A stretch of 64,000 bases of DNA from 13-2-20CM-66-19 sp963824395 (GCA_963824395.1 CAWGPF010000003.1:124001-188000), one strand, 5' to 3'. Positions 9,640 to 18,571 are shown, counted from the stretch's first letter. The notes: generated by a model not told the origin, from the sequence alone. A program made the numbers and translations.

Positions 9640-10758
9640 GTGCCACACGACCATGAAGACGTGACGGTTGGCGAAATGCTGCGGCGACACGGTATCAGTC
9701 GGCGCGGCTTTATCAAGTTCTGTACGGCGGCGGCATCCGCCATGGCACTGCCGCCATTCATGGGGCCGGTAATGGCCGAGCAGTTGCGCAACGCGCCTCG
9801 CCCGTCAGTCATCTATCTGTCGTTCCAGGAGTGCACGGGGTGTTTCGAATCGCTGACGCGATCCTTCTCCCCAACCGTCGAAAGCCTGATCTTCAATATC
9901 ATTTCCCTGGATTACAACGACACCCTGATGGCTGCGGCGGGGGAGGCCGCCGAGGCCGCGCGGACGAAGGCGATGCAGGATAACTTCGGGAAATACGTGC
10001 TGATCGTGGACGGCTCGATACCGACCGGAGCCGGCGGCGGGTACTGCACAGCCGGTGGCCGCAGTGCCGTGGATACTTTGCGCGAGGCTGCCAAGGGCGC
10101 GGCGGCCATCGTTTGCGTCGGGACCTGTGCGTCATTTGGCGGTATTCCCTTCGCAGATCCCAATCCGACCCAGGCGTGGCCGGTCACTGGGATCGTGGGC
10201 GACAAGCCGATCATCAATGTCTCCGGTTGCCCGCCCATTCCGGAAGTGATCACCGGAACGTTGCTGCAGTTCGTGACCACCGGGAAAGTTCCGGATCTGG
10301 ACGAGCATCGGCGCCCCAAGGTCTTCTTCGGCAACACCATTCACGACCGCTGCTATCGCCGCCCCTTCTATGACCAGGGAAAATTCGCCAAGTCCTTTGA
10401 CGATGAAGGCGCCCGCAACGGGTGGTGCTTGTTCGAGCTTGGCTGCAAGGGGCCAACTACCTATAACGCCTGCGCGACGCTCAAATGGAATGGTGGCACG
10501 AGCTTTCCGATCGAATCCGGACACGGGTGCCTTGGCTGTTCGGAGCCCAATTTCTGGGACAAGGGGAGTTTCTATTCCGCGCTGTCCAGCCCCGCGTGGG
10601 GTAAGGCCGGCGAGACTTCCCCGATTGACGTGCTCAAGCTTGCGGCGGGCGCCGCGGTGGTGGGCGGCGTCATCGGTGTCGCGGCCGCGGGTGTCGGTCG
10701 AATGCGGCAACACCGCCAAGAACAGCTGTCGGTCGACAACGAGCCCAAGGGAGGCTGA
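9640..10758 (+). CDS. hynS: [NiFe]-hydrogenase small subunit, Isp-type (group 1e-like)
   Basis: The small subunit (372 aa) carries the Fe-S relay from the NiFe site to the membrane partner. A twin-arginine signal (SRRGFIKF, residues 20-27) directs export of the folded heterodimer. The proximal-cluster motif is ECTGC (residues 64-68), with glycine where oxygen-tolerant group 1d enzymes have an extra cysteine. Further cluster ligands appear in GTCASFGG, GCPPIPE, HDRCYRRPFYD, WCLFELGCKGP, and HGCLGCSEPNFWD. A hydrophobic C-terminal segment (about residues 330-355) anchors it in the membrane. It starts at a GTG. The next genes, isp1 and isp2, define the hydrogenase class. Confidence 0.94.
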   Translation: MPHDHEDVTVGEMLRRHGISRRGFIKFCTAAASAMALPPFMGPVMAEQLRNAPRPSVIYLSFQECTGCFESLTRSFSPTVESLIFNIISLDYNDTLMAAAGEAAEAARTKAMQDNFGKYVLIVDGSIPTGAGGGYCTAGGRSAVDTLREAAKGAAAIVCVGTCASFGGIPFADPNPTQAWPVTGIVGDKPIINVSGCPPIPEVITGTLLQFVTTGKVPDLDEHRRPKVFFGNTIHDRCYRRPFYDQGKFAKSFDDEGARNGWCLFELGCKGPTTYNACATLKWNGGTSFPIESGHGCLGCSEPNFWDKGSFYSALSSPAWGKAGETSPIDVLKLAAGAAVVGGVIGVAAAGVGRMRQHRQEQLSVDNEPKGG

Positions 10759-10763
10759 GAGCC

Positions 10764-11423
10764 ATGGATCTTTTGAGTTTTGCGCGCGGCCCAGGTCTGA
10801 AGGTCGCAGTCGTGGTGTTCTGCTTGGGAGTGGTTTGGCGCATCGTCGCCTTCGCCCTGCTGCGTATCCGCCGTGACCTCAATGAGCCACGCGCGTCGCT
10901 CCCAAAATCAGTGTTAGGGGGCCTGGTGGCAGTGGGCTCGCGTTCGTGGCCGCATCCTGAATTCATCGGCCGCACTGGTGCAGGTGAGGCGCTCGGTTAC
11001 AGCTACCACCTCGGCCTCTTTGCGCTCGTGCTGTTGTTTGGCCCACACATCACTTTCTTCGGAAGTTTGTTGGGCTTCACTTGGCCGGCGTTGCCGAGCA
11101 GCGTGATCACGGTGATTTCGGTGCTGACGTTTACGCTGTTTCTCGCGGTGCTGTTCCGGCGCGTCACGAATCCGGTCATGCGGATGCTCTCCAACTTCGA
11201 TGACTACTTCAGTTGGTTCATCACGATGCTGGTCATCGTCACGGGACTTGCCGCTACCGCTCATATCGGGGGGCCGTACGAGACGCTTCTTGGCCTACAC
11301 ATCCTGAGCTTCGATGCGCTACTCGTGTGGTTCCCATTCGGCAAGCTCATGCACGCCTTCTATATCTTTCCATCGCGCGCGATCAATGGCGCGTTACTGG
11401 CGCGCAAAGGGGCGATTTCATGA
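10764..11423 (+). CDS. isp1: Isp1, membrane cytochrome b-type subunit of Isp hydrogenase
   Basis: A 219-aa integral membrane protein of the NarI/DsrM-like cytochrome b family, with about five hydrophobic helices. Candidate heme-ligand histidines sit in YSYHLGLFALVLLFGPHI and GLHILSFDALLVWFPFGKLMHAFY. In the HynS-Isp1-Isp2-HynL complex it would exchange electrons between the periplasmic hydrogenase and the quinone pool or the cytoplasmic Isp2. Its stop overlaps the isp2 ATG, so the two are probably translated together. Assignment rests strongly on position between the small subunit and the HdrD-like gene. Confidence 0.88.
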   Translation: MDLLSFARGPGLKVAVVVFCLGVVWRIVAFALLRIRRDLNEPRASLPKSVLGGLVAVGSRSWPHPEFIGRTGAGEALGYSYHLGLFALVLLFGPHITFFGSLLGFTWPALPSSVITVISVLTFTLFLAVLFRRVTNPVMRMLSNFDDYFSWFITMLVIVTGLAATAHIGGPYETLLGLHILSFDALLVWFPFGKLMHAFYIFPSRAINGALLARKGAIS

Positions 11424-12748
11424 GCGGTAATGCGGTCACCCTCGGCGCCAATCTCGCACCTGCAGAGGCGAGGACGCCAGAAGCGCAGGTCGTCGGTGCG
11501 ATGCGCGGTTTCGCGCAGGAGATCGGTGCTCTGAGCGCCTTTCGGCTCGAGTCCTGCATCCACTGTGGCATTTGTGCGGACAGCTGCCATTTCTACATCG
11601 CGACCGAGGATCCGCAGTACACACCCATCTGGAAGGTTGAGCCGTTCAAACAGGCCTACAAGCGTGAGGCCGGTGCCTTTGCGCCGCTTTTCAGGTTGCT
11701 CGGACTGAAGCGAGAGGTCACAGCCGACCAGCTTGCGAACTGGCAGCACCTGCTGTTCGACAGCTGCAACATGTGCGGTCGCTGCAGCCTCATCTGCCCT
11801 ATGGGCATCGACGTCGCCGCCCTCATCGAGCAGGCGCGCCACGCCATGTTCGAGGCCGGGCTCGCGCCCAAGGAGCTGTACCAGAAGGCGGCACACCAGC
11901 AGGCGACCGGACAACCGGAGGTGAGTACGGAGCCGTATCGTGAACAGCTACTGGCGATCGGCATCCGGTTCGGGGTCGAGATCCCGCTCGATGAGCCCGA
12001 GGCGCAGCTCATGCTATGCGTGCCTCGCACCGACATCGAGCATTACCCTAAAACGGTCGCGGCACTGGCGCGAGTGATGCGCCATTTGGGTGTGTCGCAT
12101 ACGTTCCGCAGCGACGGCCTGGTCGCGGAGAACTATGGCTATTTTGCGGGCGGCAAAGCCTGGCAGCGCGATATAAGCCGCCGGCTAATCGAGCAGGCGA
12201 TCGCCTGTAAGGCTAAGGTGCTGATTGTCCCTGAATGCGGTCACGCCTACAGCGCCTTGCGCTGGGAAGCGGCGGACCTCTACGGTAAGCCGTTGCCTTT
12301 CAAGGTGCGCTCGGTCACCGAGTTCCTTGCCGAAGAGCTGCAGGCGGGGCGCCTGAAACTCAGCGCGGCAAGCACGGGTACCACAACTTTCCACGACCCG
12401 TGCCAGCTGGTGCGCAAGGGCGGCGTCAACGATGCTCCGCGGGCCCTCATGGAGGCGATGGGCGTTGACCTGCACGAACTTAAGAATCACGGCGGCTTCG
12501 CTTTCTGCTGCGGCGGTGGAGGTGGCGTGATCGACATTGAGCGGGCGGCGCCCCTGCGTTACCGGACGATGGAGAACAAACTGCGCGAGATCGACGATAC
12601 GGGTGCGCAGACCTTCCTGACCACCTGCTCGGACTGCCGGCGCACGTTTGATGATGCGCAAGCGCACTTCAAGTGGGAGAAGTCCCCGCACAGCCTGCTG
12701 GAGCTCGTGGCCGACAATCTGAGCGGCGGCGCGGAGCGCCAGCCGTGA
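11420..12748 (+). CDS. isp2: Isp2, HdrD-like iron-sulfur subunit of Isp hydrogenase
   Basis: A 442-aa cytoplasmic protein with two 4Fe-4S motifs (CIHCGICADSCHF and CNMCGRCSLICPMG) followed by a CCG-type domain of the heterodisulfide-reductase D family (HDPCQLVRKGGV, FCCGGGGGVID, TTCSDCRRTF). Known Isp2 proteins have the same layout and are thought to link the hydrogenase to sulfur or thiol redox chemistry. The first CCG-like repeat is weaker (VPECGHAYSALRW). The start at 11420 overlaps isp1, and the stop overlaps the hynL GTG. Confidence 0.9.
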   Translation: MSGNAVTLGANLAPAEARTPEAQVVGAMRGFAQEIGALSAFRLESCIHCGICADSCHFYIATEDPQYTPIWKVEPFKQAYKREAGAFAPLFRLLGLKREVTADQLANWQHLLFDSCNMCGRCSLICPMGIDVAALIEQARHAMFEAGLAPKELYQKAAHQQATGQPEVSTEPYREQLLAIGIRFGVEIPLDEPEAQLMLCVPRTDIEHYPKTVAALARVMRHLGVSHTFRSDGLVAENYGYFAGGKAWQRDISRRLIEQAIACKAKVLIVPECGHAYSALRWEAADLYGKPLPFKVRSVTEFLAEELQAGRLKLSAASTGTTTFHDPCQLVRKGGVNDAPRALMEAMGVDLHELKNHGGFAFCCGGGGGVIDIERAAPLRYRTMENKLREIDDTGAQTFLTTCSDCRRTFDDAQAHFKWEKSPHSLLELVADNLSGGAERQP

Positions 12749-14487
12749 GCTCACAAACCGTCGTCGTCGACCCGGTCACCCGGATCGAGGGGCACCTGCG
12801 GATTGAAGCGGAGTTCGACGGCACGGTGATTACGCGGGCCTCAAGCTCCGGCACCATGGTGCGTGGGATCGAGATCATCCTGCGCGGCCGCGATCCGCGC
12901 GACGCGTGGGCGTTTGCGCAGCGCATCTGTGGAGTATGCACGCTCGTTCACGGGATCGCCTCCGTCCGTGCCGTCGAAGACGCGCTGAAATACGAGATCC
13001 CCGCCAACGCACAACTGATACGCAACCTGATGATTGGCGCGCAGTTCGTGCACGACCATGTGATGCACTTCTATCATCTGCATGCGCTTGACTGGGTGGA
13101 TGTGGTCTCGGCGCTCAAGGCCGATCCCAAGGCGACCTCGACGCTCGCGCAGTCGATCTCCAGCTACGCGCGCTCCTCGCCCGGGTATTTTTCGGACGTT
13201 CAGGATCGCATCAAGAAACTGGTGGAATCCGGGCAACTCGGCATTTTCGCGAATGCCTACTGGGGCAATCCCGGCTATAAGTTGCCGCCCGAGGCGAACC
13301 TAATGGCCGTGGCGCATTACCTCGATGCACTCGCTTGGCAGCGCCAGGTCGCACAGCTGCACACGATCTTCGGCGGTAAGAGTCCACACCCGAATTTCCT
13401 GGTCGGCGGTTCCCCTGCCGCCATCAGCGTGCACGCCGGGGCCGGGACCGGGTCGACAGCGGTCAACGAGGTCGGACTTCAGAAGGTGGCTGAGATCATC
13501 GAACAGATGCGTCTATTCGTCGACCAGGTCTATCTCCCGGATACGCTGGCGATTGCATCCTTCTACAAGGATTGGTTCAAGACCGGCCATGGCGAAGGTG
13601 TCGGGAATTTCATGACCTACGGGGATTTTCCGGCGGCCGGGACGCAGGATCCCAAGACCTTCCTCGTCCCGCGTGGAGTGATTCTCAATCGCGATCTGTC
13701 TCATCTGCGGGAAGTCGACCTCAAGGCCGACGGAGACATCCAGGAGTTTGTTGCTCATTCGTGGTACGACTACACGGGCGGCAAAGAGACCGGTCTGCAC
13801 CCCTTCAAGGGCGAGACCAGCTTGAACTACTCCGGACCGGCCCCGCCGTATCAACATCTGGATACCTCGGCCAGTTACTCCTGGCTCAAGTCGCCGCGCT
13901 GGAAGGGTCACGCCATGGAGGTCGGACCGCTAGCGCGGATCCTCATGCTCTATGCCAGTGGCCACGAGCCGACACGAGAACTCGCCCAGAAGGCGCTGAC
14001 CCAGCTCGATCTGCCGCTGGAAGCGATGTTTTCCACGATGGGCCGCACCGCTGCTCGCGCGCTCGAATGTAAGATTTTTGCGGATGCCATGCCGCAGTGG
14101 TACGACAACCTCATGGCGAACATCAAGGCGGGCGATGTGCGGACTTTCAACCAGGCGTTGTGGGAGCCCTCGATGTGGCCGCGGCATGCGCAAGGCGTGG
14201 GATTCACCGAGGCACCGCGCGGCGCCTTGGCGCACTGGATCGTGATCGAGGATGGACGGATATCAAATTATCAGGCCGTGGTACCGAGCACCTGGAACGC
14301 CGGTCCGCGTGACGCCGCCGGCGTTGAGGGCCCGTACGAGGCGGCACTCAAGGGGCAGAGTCTTTACGATCCGAAGCAACCGCTGGAGATCCTGCGCACC
14401 ATCCACAGTTTTGATCCGTGCCTTGCCTGCGCCGTGCATGTCCTTGATCCGGACGGCGAGGAACTGATTCGGGTTCGCGTGCAGTAG
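12745..14487 (+). CDS. hynL: [NiFe]-hydrogenase large subunit, Isp-type
   Basis: The catalytic large subunit (580 aa before processing). The N-terminal signature RICGVCTLVHG has C62 and C65, and the C-terminal signature DPCLACAVH has C559 and C562; together these four cysteines bind the NiFe centre. Exactly 15 residues follow His565, forming the extension removed by the HupD-type protease after nickel insertion. The start is a GTG at 12745 overlapping the isp2 stop, giving SSQTVVVDPVTRIEGH at the N-terminus. The upstream in-frame extension lies inside isp2 and is rejected. Confidence 0.96.
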   Translation: MSSQTVVVDPVTRIEGHLRIEAEFDGTVITRASSSGTMVRGIEIILRGRDPRDAWAFAQRICGVCTLVHGIASVRAVEDALKYEIPANAQLIRNLMIGAQFVHDHVMHFYHLHALDWVDVVSALKADPKATSTLAQSISSYARSSPGYFSDVQDRIKKLVESGQLGIFANAYWGNPGYKLPPEANLMAVAHYLDALAWQRQVAQLHTIFGGKSPHPNFLVGGSPAAISVHAGAGTGSTAVNEVGLQKVAEIIEQMRLFVDQVYLPDTLAIASFYKDWFKTGHGEGVGNFMTYGDFPAAGTQDPKTFLVPRGVILNRDLSHLREVDLKADGDIQEFVAHSWYDYTGGKETGLHPFKGETSLNYSGPAPPYQHLDTSASYSWLKSPRWKGHAMEVGPLARILMLYASGHEPTRELAQKALTQLDLPLEAMFSTMGRTAARALECKIFADAMPQWYDNLMANIKAGDVRTFNQALWEPSMWPRHAQGVGFTEAPRGALAHWIVIEDGRISNYQAVVPSTWNAGPRDAAGVEGPYEAALKGQSLYDPKQPLEILRTIHSFDPCLACAVHVLDPDGEELIRVRVQ

Positions 14488-14505
14488 GGGAGAGCCTCGC
14501 GGCGC

Positions 14506-15477
14506 TCACTCGAGTGGTTGCCGAGCCTGCCGCATCGGCCAGATTTCATTGGCGTGACGCAGCAGGTCCGGATCCGCTCGACAGGCGGCAATGAATTCAG
14601 TCACTTCCGGCGCGCGCCAGGCGTCTCGGTACGCCTGCCAAGCCTGCACCAGCGAGTCGCGCCGCAAATCCGCGGGCGCAAACGGCAGCGCGTTCAGGAG
14701 CTTAACCTTTCCATTTGGCACGATCAGCAGCATCGCCTGCGGGCTTTCGCAGCGACGTTCCATCTCGGCCTGAATGTCCCATGGGTAAATCGACAGACGA
14801 GTCGGGGCACTGAGAGTCTCCGCGCGCTCCCTCAGCTGCCTGACGATGTTCTGCCATGCCGTTTCGCTACAGGCGATATCCTCCCACGCCCGCGCCGCGC
14901 GCCCGATGCGCATCAGGGGGCCGGTGACAAATGCCTCGCAGCCAAGGGCCACCGCCAGCTCAAAGGCGGCTAGCGCTTCATGAACGTTGAAGCGGGTGGG
15001 GACAAACACGAGCTGCGGCGCGCAGCCGCGCGTGCTCAGTCGCTCGATAGCAGAAATCGCGGCGCCGAAGCTCGATCCGGGGCGCACTCGTTCATGGGTC
15101 GACGCAGTGGCGCCGTCGAGCGAGATCTGCACACACTGGGGAGACAGGGCCACCAGGTGATTTGCGGCGTCTTCATCCAGATGCCTGCCGTCGGTTTCGA
15201 GCTTAAGCGCGACCCCGGCCTGCGCGAGCTGCTCGAATATTTCCCAGCAGTGAGGGACTCCCAGCGGCTCGCCGCCGCCGAAGGCGACATACGGAATGTC
15301 TGCGGCAGCAATCTGGTGTGCGAGGCTCAGAGCCTCTTGGCGCGAGAACTCGTCGCCCCAGGCTTTATCAGGACCGGACTCTTCGCAACAGGCGATGCAT
15401 CGCGCGCCACAGCGATTCGTTAGCTGCCAGGCGACAAAAAGGGGCGCCGCATACTCATCGACCGAGCGGCCTTCCAC
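14506..15477 (-). CDS. Radical-SAM enzyme 1 of the candidate peptide-cofactor cluster
   Basis: A radical-SAM protein of about 323 aa with the 4Fe-4S motif CGARCIAC (C23, C27, C30 from the chosen start), a GGGEP motif, and LETDGRHL. Its C-terminal part resembles the SPASM region of its two neighbours, but the cysteine they carry before the shared DLRRD/Q segment is alanine here (PFAPADLRR), so an auxiliary cluster is doubtful. I chose GTG 15477 because the longer frame (TTG 15567) overlaps the small peptide gene by 70 bases. It is the last gene of the operon. The substrate is inferred to be the adjacent peptide. Confidence 0.82.
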   Translation of the reverse strand: MEGRSVDEYAAPLFVAWQLTNRCGARCIACCEESGPDKAWGDEFSRQEALSLAHQIAAADIPYVAFGGGEPLGVPHCWEIFEQLAQAGVALKLETDGRHLDEDAANHLVALSPQCVQISLDGATASTHERVRPGSSFGAAISAIERLSTRGCAPQLVFVPTRFNVHEALAAFELAVALGCEAFVTGPLMRIGRAARAWEDIACSETAWQNIVRQLRERAETLSAPTRLSIYPWDIQAEMERRCESPQAMLLIVPNGKVKLLNALPFAPADLRRDSLVQAWQAYRDAWRAPEVTEFIAACRADPDLLRHANEIWPMRQARQPLE

Positions 15478-15497
15478 GTCGCGGCGTGGGCGGGCGG

Positions 15498-15653
15498 TCA
15501 GGTGAAGCGAATATAGGGCTGAGCCATCACCTGCTCGGAGACGTCCTCCAATTTCGGCGTTTCCCAATCCGGCCTCTTGCTCGTTCGAGCATCGCGAGGG
15601 GCATCGGGCTGCGCAGGCTGACGGCTTGGCGGCGTTGGGGTGGGTTTGATCAT
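15498..15653 (-). CDS. Candidate ribosomally made precursor peptide (51 aa)
   Basis: A small open frame between two radical-SAM genes. A GGAG ribosome-binding site lies about 9 bases before its ATG at 15653, 19 bases after the rSAM2 stop. The N-terminal half is rich in Pro, Thr and Arg. The second half contains DWETPKLEDV, resembling the W/Y-x-x-P-x-L recognition pattern seen in leaders bound by PqqD-type (RRE) proteins, and ends AQPYIRFT with one Tyr and one Phe as possible modification sites. It loosely resembles PqqA, but the Glu and Tyr spacing of PqqA is not preserved. No homologue is recognised; the role is inferred from context. Confidence 0.68.
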   Translation of the reverse strand: MIKPTPTPPSRQPAQPDAPRDARTSKRPDWETPKLEDVSEQVMAQPYIRFT

Positions 15654-15672
15654 GGTCGACGTCTCCGTAAGG

Positions 15673-16656
15673 CTAGGCGGGTGCAAGGGCCGGGTTCTGC
15701 CACCGGTTCGCGTCAGCGTGGCAGGTTTCGTCTTCGCTCGCGCGCTGCAGCGCTGTGAGAATGCTCTCGTCCCGCCAGGCGTCCCGGTAACGCCTCCAGG
15801 CTTCCATCAGAGTGTCACGACGCAGGTCCGCGCAGATGTGGGGCAGCGCCGCGGCCACCTTCACCCAGCCGTTCGGCAGTACCAAGAGCGTCGCTGGCGG
15901 TTCCTTGATGCTGACGCGCAACCCGTCCGTCATCGAGAAGGGAGTGTAGCAAAATTCCGTCGCGACGTTTTCGGGTGCACTGCGCGCACGCGCGAGTGTC
16001 TCGCGAAACACCTGGTACTGCGCAGTGCTGGGTGCGAGCTTCTCCCACAAGCGTGCCGCAGTGCCAATGCGCATCAGCTGCCCCGTGTTGAAGCGGAAAG
16101 CGCCAAACGCCACCGCCCGCTCAATCACCGCCTGTGCCTCGTGAATGTTGAGCCGGGTCGGGGCGAAGGTGACCTCGAGCGGTAGCCCGGCCGCGCGCAC
16201 GGCGCGACATGCCGCGTGCGCCTTCACGAGTGACCCGCCGGGACGCTGACGGGCGTAGATCGCGGGCGTATCGCCGTCAAGGCTCAGCTGCACGGAGCGC
16301 ACCGGCAGCCGGGCCAGTCGCTCAGCGAGTGTGTCATCGAGCTGATGGCCATTGGTCTCGATCTTGAGCTGAATGCCCGCAGCCCCGAGGCGCTCCGCCA
16401 GCGCCAGAAAGTGCGGTACGACAAGGGGCTCTCCGCCGCACAGCATCACATACGGGACATCGCCGCGAATGAGTTCCTCGGCCACACGCATCGCGGCGCC
16501 AAGATCAAGCTCGTCGTGCAGGCGCTTGCCCGGGGCGGAGCCAGTGCAGCAGTGAACGCAAGCCAGATCGCAATCGCGGGTGATCTGCCATGAAACGAAG
16601 AGCGGCCCCTTCAGGCTGTCGATCCGATGCGCCGTGGATGCCTTAATGCCAGGCAT
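15673..16656 (-). CDS. Radical-SAM enzyme 2 of the candidate peptide-cofactor cluster
   Basis: A radical-SAM enzyme of 327 aa with the cluster motif CDLACVHC (C29, C33, C36), CGGEPLVVPH, and KIETNGHQL, closely related to its two paralogues in the operon. The C-terminal ICADLRRDTL segment keeps one SPASM-like cysteine, but the full set of seven SPASM cysteines is absent. I chose the ATG at 16656, which overlaps the prenyltransferase stop by 14 bases; the longer upstream frame lies inside that gene and lacks family features. It immediately precedes the small peptide gene. The reaction is unknown. Confidence 0.85.
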   Translation of the reverse strand: MPGIKASTAHRIDSLKGPLFVSWQITRDCDLACVHCCTGSAPGKRLHDELDLGAAMRVAEELIRGDVPYVMLCGGEPLVVPHFLALAERLGAAGIQLKIETNGHQLDDTLAERLARLPVRSVQLSLDGDTPAIYARQRPGGSLVKAHAACRAVRAAGLPLEVTFAPTRLNIHEAQAVIERAVAFGAFRFNTGQLMRIGTAARLWEKLAPSTAQYQVFRETLARARSAPENVATEFCYTPFSMTDGLRVSIKEPPATLLVLPNGWVKVAAALPHICADLRRDTLMEAWRRYRDAWRDESILTALQRASEDETCHADANRWQNPALAPA

Positions 16657-17581
16657 GTACAAAGATCCCCACGGTGAAGAGCGACACGGCGACCATGTAG
16701 CAGCTGACGATGCTGCGAATTGCGGGCACAAACTGCCGCGGTGATTCGAAGGTGTGTCGCGCACGCCGTGCACTCCTGAAGAGTAGCGGCAGGGCGAGAA
16801 GTGCCGCCAGGCATGCCTTCGGGAAAGCGCCGGCGATGACACCCAGTACGATCACCGACAGTCCGCCTGAGGCGAGCGCCACATACAGCTGCACGGCGCG
16901 GCGCCGGCCGAGGCGCACCACGAGATTACGCTTGCCGACCAGGCGATCCTGATGAAAATCGGGAATCGCGTTGACGACGGCCAGCGCCATGATGAGCAAG
17001 CCCGGAACAAAAGAGGCAAAAAGCGCGCCCCACGAGAGCCTCCCGGTATGCAGGTAGAGGCTTCCCAACATCATCCACGGCCCGTACGACAGTCCAATCA
17101 CAAGCTCGCCCAGGCCGCGGTAAGCCCAGCGTACCGGCGGCGCCACATAGAAGATCGCCGCCGCGCCGCCCAACCCGGCGAATAGCAAAATCGGCCAGCC
17201 GTCCCGGGCGGAGAGGTAAATCCCGACCGCTAGCGCGCCTGCGAACGCTGCGACGCCAAGCGCCAATACCCACCCGCTCATGGGCGGTGCATCGTTGAGA
17301 TTAAAGACGCGGTCCGTACCCATGCGCGCATCGAAGTACTCGTTAAAGGCCTCGACCCCGATGACCGCAAGCACTACACCCGCAAGTCCGCTCCAGAAGA
17401 TCGGCGCGTCGAATACGCCAACCATTCCGTACGCCCAGGCGGCGCCCAGCAGATACGGCAGCAGGCCCGCATACAAGAAGAACCGATAACGGACCAGAAC
17501 GACGATCGCAAACAGTCGTCGGGCGAAGGACCGGCGCTGCCTGGGAAGAGGGCGCGGCTGTGCGCTTACAGATAGACCCAT
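16643..17581 (-). CDS. UbiA-superfamily membrane prenyltransferase
   Basis: A 312-aa integral membrane protein with 8-9 hydrophobic helices. It carries both Asp-rich motifs of UbiA/MenA enzymes: NEYFDARMGTD (a Glu replaces the first Asp) and PDFHQDRLVGKRNLVVRLG. The family transfers polyprenyl groups to aromatic acceptors. It is embedded, with overlaps on both sides (16 and 14 bases), in a radical-SAM/PqqD operon rather than with quinone-biosynthesis genes. An acceptor derived from the modified peptide is therefore possible but unproven; a MenA-like quinone role is the main alternative. Confidence 0.87.
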   Translation of the reverse strand: MGLSVSAQPRPLPRQRRSFARRLFAIVVLVRYRFFLYAGLLPYLLGAAWAYGMVGVFDAPIFWSGLAGVVLAVIGVEAFNEYFDARMGTDRVFNLNDAPPMSGWVLALGVAAFAGALAVGIYLSARDGWPILLFAGLGGAAAIFYVAPPVRWAYRGLGELVIGLSYGPWMMLGSLYLHTGRLSWGALFASFVPGLLIMALAVVNAIPDFHQDRLVGKRNLVVRLGRRRAVQLYVALASGGLSVIVLGVIAGAFPKACLAALLALPLLFRSARRARHTFESPRQFVPAIRSIVSCYMVAVSLFTVGIFVHAWH

Positions 17582-18567
17582 TGGTGTAAGGCCGAAGTCT
17601 TGGTGGGATCGGCGGCAAGATCCTCGACGAACTGCGCGACGCGCGGATCCTGCCACGCCGTCTGGAAGTTGCTCCAGATCTGCGTGAGCGATTGCCGGCG
17701 CAGATCTCCGCACACGAAGGGCAGCGCGTTGATGAGCTTCACCAGACCGTTCGGAAGCACGATGAGGAGCGCCGCCGGATGCTGCAGACGGTAGCGCAGC
17801 TCCTCCAGTAGCCCCATCTCGTGAAAATGCACCCGCATGCGGCCGTGATACTCCGCGGTTTTTGCATGCAGGGTCGCAAAGAACTCCGCGTATTGCTCCT
17901 CGGTGGGCACCAGGCGGTGCCAGGTCTTTACGGCATTGCCGGTGTACATCGTCCGACCCGTATAGAAGCTGTAGGCTCCCAGCTCGTGCGCGAGATCCAC
18001 GGCGCGAGCGATCTCATGGACGTTGAACAGGGTCGGGGAATAGTTGATCTCGATGGGCACACCCGCGGCGTGCAAACTGCGGATCGCATCGATGGCCTGA
18101 TCGAAGTCGCCACGCACCCGCATGCGGTTGAAGGTCTCGCGCGAAGCGCCATCGAGACTTACCTGTACGGCTTTGACGCCGAGCTGCTGCAGGCGTTCGC
18201 ACTTCTCCCGAGTCAGGCCGTGGCCGTTGGTTTCGATCTTGAGCTGAGCGTTACGCGCACAAACGAATTCCACCATACGGAAAAACTGCGGGTGCAACGT
18301 CGGTTCGCCGCCTGAGAACGACAGGTAGGGAACCTGACGATCCACCACCTGCTCCAGGAACTCGAAAACCTGTGCCTCATTCAGCTCGTCACGAAACGCT
18401 TTTCCTGGGCCGCTCTCTTCGATGCAATGCAGGCAGGCGAGGTTGCATTCGTTAGTGACCTGCCAGGCAATATAAAGCGGGGCCCCGAGATCACCGGAAC
18501 TGGTGGCAGCCGGCGTGGTGCCGGGAAGCACCGAGTCGACCGCGCCACGGGCTGTTTGCGTCGCCAT
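17566..18567 (-). CDS. Radical-SAM enzyme 3 of the candidate peptide-cofactor cluster
   Basis: A radical-SAM enzyme of 333 aa with CNLACLHC (C41, C45, C48), SGGEPTLHP, and KIETNGHGL. It shows PqqE/NirJ-like organisation, with a C-terminal LPNGLVKLINALPFVCGDLRR segment reminiscent of SPASM proteins but without the full auxiliary-cluster cysteine set. ATG 18567 lies 4 bases after the PqqD-like gene, and its end overlaps the prenyltransferase start. Being next to PqqD, it is the best candidate for the first peptide-modifying step. The sequence is clearly paralogous to rSAM1 and rSAM2. Confidence 0.87.
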   Translation of the reverse strand: MATQTARGAVDSVLPGTTPAATSSGDLGAPLYIAWQVTNECNLACLHCIEESGPGKAFRDELNEAQVFEFLEQVVDRQVPYLSFSGGEPTLHPQFFRMVEFVCARNAQLKIETNGHGLTREKCERLQQLGVKAVQVSLDGASRETFNRMRVRGDFDQAIDAIRSLHAAGVPIEINYSPTLFNVHEIARAVDLAHELGAYSFYTGRTMYTGNAVKTWHRLVPTEEQYAEFFATLHAKTAEYHGRMRVHFHEMGLLEELRYRLQHPAALLIVLPNGLVKLINALPFVCGDLRRQSLTQIWSNFQTAWQDPRVAQFVEDLAADPTKTSALHQWVYL

Positions 18568-18571
18568 AGCA

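Noticed and set aside
9640..10758. Possibility that the hydrogenase is an oxygen-tolerant group 1d enzyme
   Set aside because: The proximal motif is ECTGC without the extra cysteine, and the isp1/isp2 genes define a different class.
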